A stretch of DNA of 64,000 bases, taken from the NCBI GenBank assembly GCA_020853095.1, contig JADYZN010000040.1, positions 124,001-188,000 of the forward strand, read 5' to 3'. Within the stretch, counting starts at the first letter, position 1, and each line of letters opens with the position of its first letter. Below, piece after piece: positions 60,529-64,000 of this stretch. Position numbers and translations under genes: made by a program. Under the pieces are notes generated by a model. That model saw only the letters and a program-made list of their open reading frames with translations. It did not search any database and was not told the origin of the DNA. The stretch is from Phycisphaerales bacterium. GTDB taxonomy: Bacteria > Planctomycetota > Phycisphaerae > Tepidisphaerales > Tepidisphaeraceae.

Positions 60529-63500
60529 ATGAATCCAACGGTGCAGGCGTTATGGGATGGACGGGAGGTGCATTTGTGCGCCCCCGTGGAAACCGAAGGT
60601 TCGGCGCCGCTGCCGGCCCAGACGCTGCGCGGACTGCTGGCGGGCAACGGCCATTCGACATCCGATCCGAAAATTGAACCCTTGTTGCTGTCGGCCGGTC
60701 GAATCGGACAAATACGAATCGGGCCGGAACGAGAGGTTCCAACCCTGGCGTGGGGCGCGGCCGATGGGTTGGATGTGCTGTTGGCGCTGGCCGGCGACGA
60801 GCGGGAGGAGGATTCGCTTTTTGCCGGTGAAAATCGCAATGGCGGGCCTGCGTTTCAACTCGGCCATTCGGTGCGATATTGGGGTCAACTGGCCCAACTG
60901 GCGATGCAGATGCTGGTCGGCCGTCGTTTTTATCCCGATCTGGAGGAAGGCCCCCAGGGACAACTGGCGGCGGCGTGGCGCCCTGCTCCAGGCGTTCACC
61001 TGACCGAGTTGCTGCCTCGTTACGCGGCCGCGATGCCCGAAGCCTGCCGGATGGTTCATCGACCCGATGAAGATGGGCGGGAGATCGAACCGCTGGCACG
61101 GGTTGAATCGTTTCTCAATCACGTCATCGACCATTGGATTCGCCGGGCGGTCTCGGATGATCCGTTTTTTGACCGGCCGCACGAACTGGCCGGGCAGTTT
61201 TCCACCCCCATGGAAGTACGGTGGCTGTCGGCGCTGCTGGGAACCGACAGCCAGTTGCGCGGCGAAGTGGCCGACCAGGCGATTTTGCTCGAACAGGTTC
61301 GCAACTGGACCGGCCGGCTGGATGAGCATCGCCAGCGCATCCCCTGGCGGCTGTGCATCACGTTGCTGGAACCGCGAATCGACCCGCCACTGGATTCGCC
61401 GCAAGACCCGCCGGCCAATTCCTGGCGGTTGAGTTTTTCGCTGCAATCGCCCGAGGATCAAAGCCAGGTGATCGAGGCGGCGGATTTGTTCAACCAGCCG
61501 CCGTTGTTGGGGCGAACGGTGGCACATCACCGCGCCCAGTTGCAAAGTGAACTGTCCCGCGCATCGGCGATCTGCCCCCCGCTGGAACGGCTGGAAGGCC
61601 AACCATCGCCAACCGGCCTGGAATTGTCGGCCACCGAGGCCCACCTGTTCATCCGCCGATGGTCGGCCGGGCTTCGTGAACTTGAAATCCGCTGCTTCCT
61701 TCCGGCATGGGCGGGCAACGGCGAAAGCGAACTGGGTTTGATCCTGAACGTGCGCCCCGGCGACATCGACGATCCGGAGGCCCCCCTTCCCGCCGGCGGC
61801 AACGGGAAAAAACCGGTGGATTTTTCATCCGGGCGGATGGGGCTGGGAGCGTTGTTGCATTTTGACTGGCAGGTGGCGGTCGGCGATCTCAACTTGTCGA
61901 TCCATGATTTTTCCCGGCTGGTCGAACAACAGCAGCCACTGGTGCGATTCGGCAACAAGTGGCTGGAAATCGACCCCCAGGCGGCCGAGACCGCGATGGA
62001 ATATCTGCGCCGGCAATCCACGGGAAAAATGTCCCTGGCGCAGGCCCTTCGCACCGCATGGGGGGCCAGTCGCACCGAGGCGGGATTGCCGGTGATGGGC
62101 GTGCGGGGAACGGGTTGGCTGGCGGATTTTCTCGAACAAACCCCCACGGCCGCGGTCGCGGAGCTGCAACAACCCTCCGATTTTGGCGGAACCTTGCGAC
62201 CCTATCAGCTTCGCGGTCTGCAATGGCTCGCATTCCTCGACCAGTTGGGCATCGGCGCCTGTCTGGCGGATGACATGGGGCTGGGCAAGACGATCCAGTT
62301 GATCGCATTGATGTTGCACGAGCGTTCGAGCGCTTCCAACAACGGTATTGGCCCCACGCTCCTGTTCGCCCCCACCAGCGTCGTGGGCAACTGGCAGCGG
62401 GAACTGGAGCGATTCGCGCCATCTTTGCGCGTGCTGGTTCATCACGGCCCCGGCCGGCTCGGTGGCGATGCCTTCGCCGAAGCGGCCAAACAGCACGATG
62501 TGATCCTGACCAGCTACGCGCTGGCCCATCGGGATCAGGCCGAATTGTCGGCCGTCTCCTGGCATCGGCTGGCGCTGGATGAGGCGCAGAAAATCAAGAA
62601 TCCATCGGCCGCCTCATCGGTTGCGATCCGCTCGCTGGAGGCCAATCTCCGCGTGGCGCTGACCGGCACGCCCATCGAAAACCACCTGTCCGAATTGTGG
62701 TCGATCATGGACCTGCTCAACCCGACGTTCCTGGGGTCCGCCGCCGAATTTCGCGAGCGATTCGCCATCCCCATCGAACGCCTTGCCGATTCGGCCCGCG
62801 CTGAGCGATTGCGCCGGCTGATCCGCCCGTTCATTCTCCGCCGCACCAAATCCGACCCGCGAATCGCCGGCGAATTGCCCGACAAGATGGAGATGAAGGT
62901 CTTTTGCAACCTCACGGGCGAACAGGCCGCCCTCTATCAGCAGATCACCTCGCAGATGCTCGACCGGATCGATTCGGCCGCCGGCATCCGACGGCGAGGG
63001 CTGATCCTGGCCGCACTCACCCGGCTAAAACAAGTCTGCGACCACCCCGCCCTGCTGGAATCATCCCCTTCATCGAGCGAAGGCGAAAACCATCCCATCC
63101 CCTCGGCCACCGCGCTGTCCGGCCGATCCGGCAAAGTCGAACGGCTGGTCGAAATGCTGGAGGAAGTCATCGAAGAAGGGGATGCGGCGCTGATTTTCAC
63201 CCAGTACCGCCAGATGGGTCATCTGCTGGAAAAAATCCTTCATCAACGCTTAAAAACGCCCCTCCTCTTTCTGCATGGCGGAACCCCCGCCCGCCAACGC
63301 CAGGCGATGATCGACCGTTTTCAATCCCCGGTGCGCGATCACCGGTTGTTCATCCTCTCGTTGCGGGCCGGCGGATTGGGGTTGAACCTGACGGCCGCCA
63401 ACCACGTCTTCCACTTTGACCGCTGGTGGAACCCGGCCGTCGAAGCACAGGCCACCGACCGCGCCCATCGTCTGGGCCAGACCCGCACCGTGCAGGTCCA

Positions 63501-63678
63501 CAAGTACATCTGCGCCGGCACCGTCGAAGAACGCATCGACAAGCTGCTGGGCGACAAACTGGCCCTGGCCGACCGCATCGTCTCCAGCGGCGATGAATGG
63601 CTGACCAACCTCTCGACCGACGAACTGCGCAACTATCTGACGCTTTCACAGGATGCCGTGGGAGACTTTGAATCATGA
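60529..63678 (+). CDS. SNF2-family DEAD/H helicase
   Basis: From the ATG at 60529 the protein has 1049 residues. The N-terminal ~500 residues are the bacterial SNF2-type accessory region. The motor has motif I DDMGLGKT (K587), motif II DEAQ (D684), motif III LTGTPIENHLSELWSIMD, motif V LRAGGLGLNLTAANHV and motif VI QATDRAHRLGQ. Bacterial SNF2 proteins move along DNA to remodel protein-DNA or RNA polymerase complexes. The upstream 63 codons of open frame contain no credible start and look like the leader. The stop overlaps the next small gene (ATGA). Confidence 0.92.
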   Translation: MNPTVQALWDGREVHLCAPVETEGSAPLPAQTLRGLLAGNGHSTSDPKIEPLLLSAGRIGQIRIGPEREVPTLAWGAADGLDVLLALAGDEREEDSLFAGENRNGGPAFQLGHSVRYWGQLAQLAMQMLVGRRFYPDLEEGPQGQLAAAWRPAPGVHLTELLPRYAAAMPEACRMVHRPDEDGREIEPLARVESFLNHVIDHWIRRAVSDDPFFDRPHELAGQFSTPMEVRWLSALLGTDSQLRGEVADQAILLEQVRNWTGRLDEHRQRIPWRLCITLLEPRIDPPLDSPQDPPANSWRLSFSLQSPEDQSQVIEAADLFNQPPLLGRTVAHHRAQLQSELSRASAICPPLERLEGQPSPTGLELSATEAHLFIRRWSAGLRELEIRCFLPAWAGNGESELGLILNVRPGDIDDPEAPLPAGGNGKKPVDFSSGRMGLGALLHFDWQVAVGDLNLSIHDFSRLVEQQQPLVRFGNKWLEIDPQAAETAMEYLRRQSTGKMSLAQALRTAWGASRTEAGLPVMGVRGTGWLADFLEQTPTAAVAELQQPSDFGGTLRPYQLRGLQWLAFLDQLGIGACLADDMGLGKTIQLIALMLHERSSASNNGIGPTLLFAPTSVVGNWQRELERFAPSLRVLVHHGPGRLGGDAFAEAAKQHDVILTSYALAHRDQAELSAVSWHRLALDEAQKIKNPSAASSVAIRSLEANLRVALTGTPIENHLSELWSIMDLLNPTFLGSAAEFRERFAIPIERLADSARAERLRRLIRPFILRRTKSDPRIAGELPDKMEMKVFCNLTGEQAALYQQITSQMLDRIDSAAGIRRRGLILAALTRLKQVCDHPALLESSPSSSEGENHPIPSATALSGRSGKVERLVEMLEEVIEEGDAALIFTQYRQMGHLLEKILHQRLKTPLLFLHGGTPARQRQAMIDRFQSPVRDHRLFILSLRAGGLGLNLTAANHVFHFDRWWNPAVEAQATDRAHRLGQTRTVQVHKYICAGTVEERIDKLLGDKLALADRIVSSGDEWLTNLSTDELRNYLTLSQDAVGDFES

Positions 63679-63884
63679 CCGACCAGCCCAAAATCGATCC
63701 GTGGCGATGCCCGCAACCACCACCCCGGCTGAAACTGGAGGCCGATCTTCCCTCCGCATTGGAAAAGCTCGGCCCTTCCCCCTTCGCCAAAAATCGATTC
63801 CCCTTCCTTGGATTCCTGGCCACCGTCTACGACCACGTTTGCGCCCATGCCCGACAACGCGGCGCTGATCCGAATTGCGAATAG
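63675..63884 (+). CDS. Small protein (69 aa) coupled to the SNF2 helicase
   Basis: The ATG overlaps the SNF2 stop (ATGA), so it is translated with the helicase. The protein has a Pro-rich N-terminus (PWRCPQPPPRLKL) and a C-terminal helix-rich part (PFLGFLATVYDHVCAHARQR). It has one CxP... Cys and one Cys near the end. I do not recognise a family, but the tight coupling makes it a likely helicase-associated factor. No stop or frameshift suggests decay. Confidence 0.7.
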   Translation: MTDQPKIDPWRCPQPPPRLKLEADLPSALEKLGPSPFAKNRFPFLGFLATVYDHVCAHARQRGADPNCE

Positions 63885-63902
63885 TTGATCGGCCTCTATC
63901 CT
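63875..63902 (+). promoter_or_regulatory. Promoter of the epimerase-like gene (leaderless type)
   Basis: TTGCGA (63875-63880) and TATCCT (63897-63902) are 16 bases apart, and seven bases separate the -10 box from the ATG at 63910. No Shine-Dalgarno is present. Confidence 0.45.
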
Positions 63903-63909
63903 TTCCACC

Positions 63910-64000
63910 ATGAAACTTTTGCTCATCGGCGGCAGCGGATTCATCAGCGGCGCCCTCGCGCGCACGGCGTTGGCCCGCGGCTGGAAGGTGGATTGCCTCA
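63910..64000 (+). CDS. NAD-dependent epimerase/dehydratase family protein, N-terminus only
   Basis: Only the first 30 codons lie in the window: MKLLLIGGSGFISGALARTA, then ARGWKVDCL. The GGSGFIS loop is the dinucleotide-binding turn of extended short-chain dehydrogenases (GxxGFIG). The rest is beyond the right edge, so the substrate cannot be inferred. Confidence 0.7.
   Translation, partial: MKLLLIGGSGFISGALARTALARGWKVDCL

Overview
The window looks like chromosomal DNA of a planctomycete, most likely class Phycisphaerae (an inference, not a database result). The DNA is GC-rich. Three predicted exported proteins carry the planctomycete extracellular N-terminal motif of the LE-x-R-x-LL(S/T) type: LEERRLLS at 22989-25061, LEKRQLLT at 26239-31122 and LESRVLLS at 48957-49595. 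The housekeeping set is ordinary. No rRNA, insertion sequence, phage or CRISPR array was seen; the only RNA gene recognised is a tRNA-Asp.

Layout. 1-9.1 kb (minus strand): an M16 lipoprotein peptidase cut by the edge, a response regulator, a VOC protein, polA, a GlmU-like nucleotidyltransferase/acyltransferase, a methyltransferase and a CLC-CBS chloride protein. 9.2-16.5 kb (plus): a 2-Cys peroxiredoxin, a DUF1015 protein, an M16 pair (one catalytic, one not), a GlmM-like mutase and hflX. 16.5-22.8 kb (minus): a CvpA-like membrane protein, a GspE/PilB-like protein without a P-loop, small membrane proteins, a cysteine-less rhodanese domain and a Y-family polymerase. 23-36 kb (minus): a cell-surface and glycan region with a delta-60/VCBS repeat protein, a 1627-residue surface protein whose stop codon overlaps a sulfotransferase start, then GT87, ChbG/HpnK-like deacetylase, GT2, GT4 and STAS genes. 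36-40 kb: an unusual RNase HII-like protein, tRNA-Asp, tadA, a NifU-like protein, a lipoprotein and an aminotransferase. 40-48 kb (plus): a nitrilase, then addB-addA. 48-52.6 kb: a Crp/Fnr regulator, a small surface protein, a repeat-rich non-coding stretch, then a nitrosative/oxidative stress cluster (hemerythrin, Ric) and a guanidinium exporter. 53-58.7 kb (plus): a sugar ABC importer without its ATPase, truD and a SET-domain protein. 58.6-64 kb: a secreted TPR/haem-motif protein, a SNF2 helicase with a coupled 69-residue protein, and the start of an epimerase.

Many genes are translationally coupled through 1-14 base overlaps. Several others have no Shine-Dalgarno sequence but a -10 element 7-10 bases before the start codon, which suggests that leaderless mRNAs are common here. 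The most unusual points are the degenerate secretion ATPase, the RNase HII-like protein with GYG in place of GRG, the surface-protein/sulfotransferase/glycosyltransferase block, and the compact regulatory DNA around ric.
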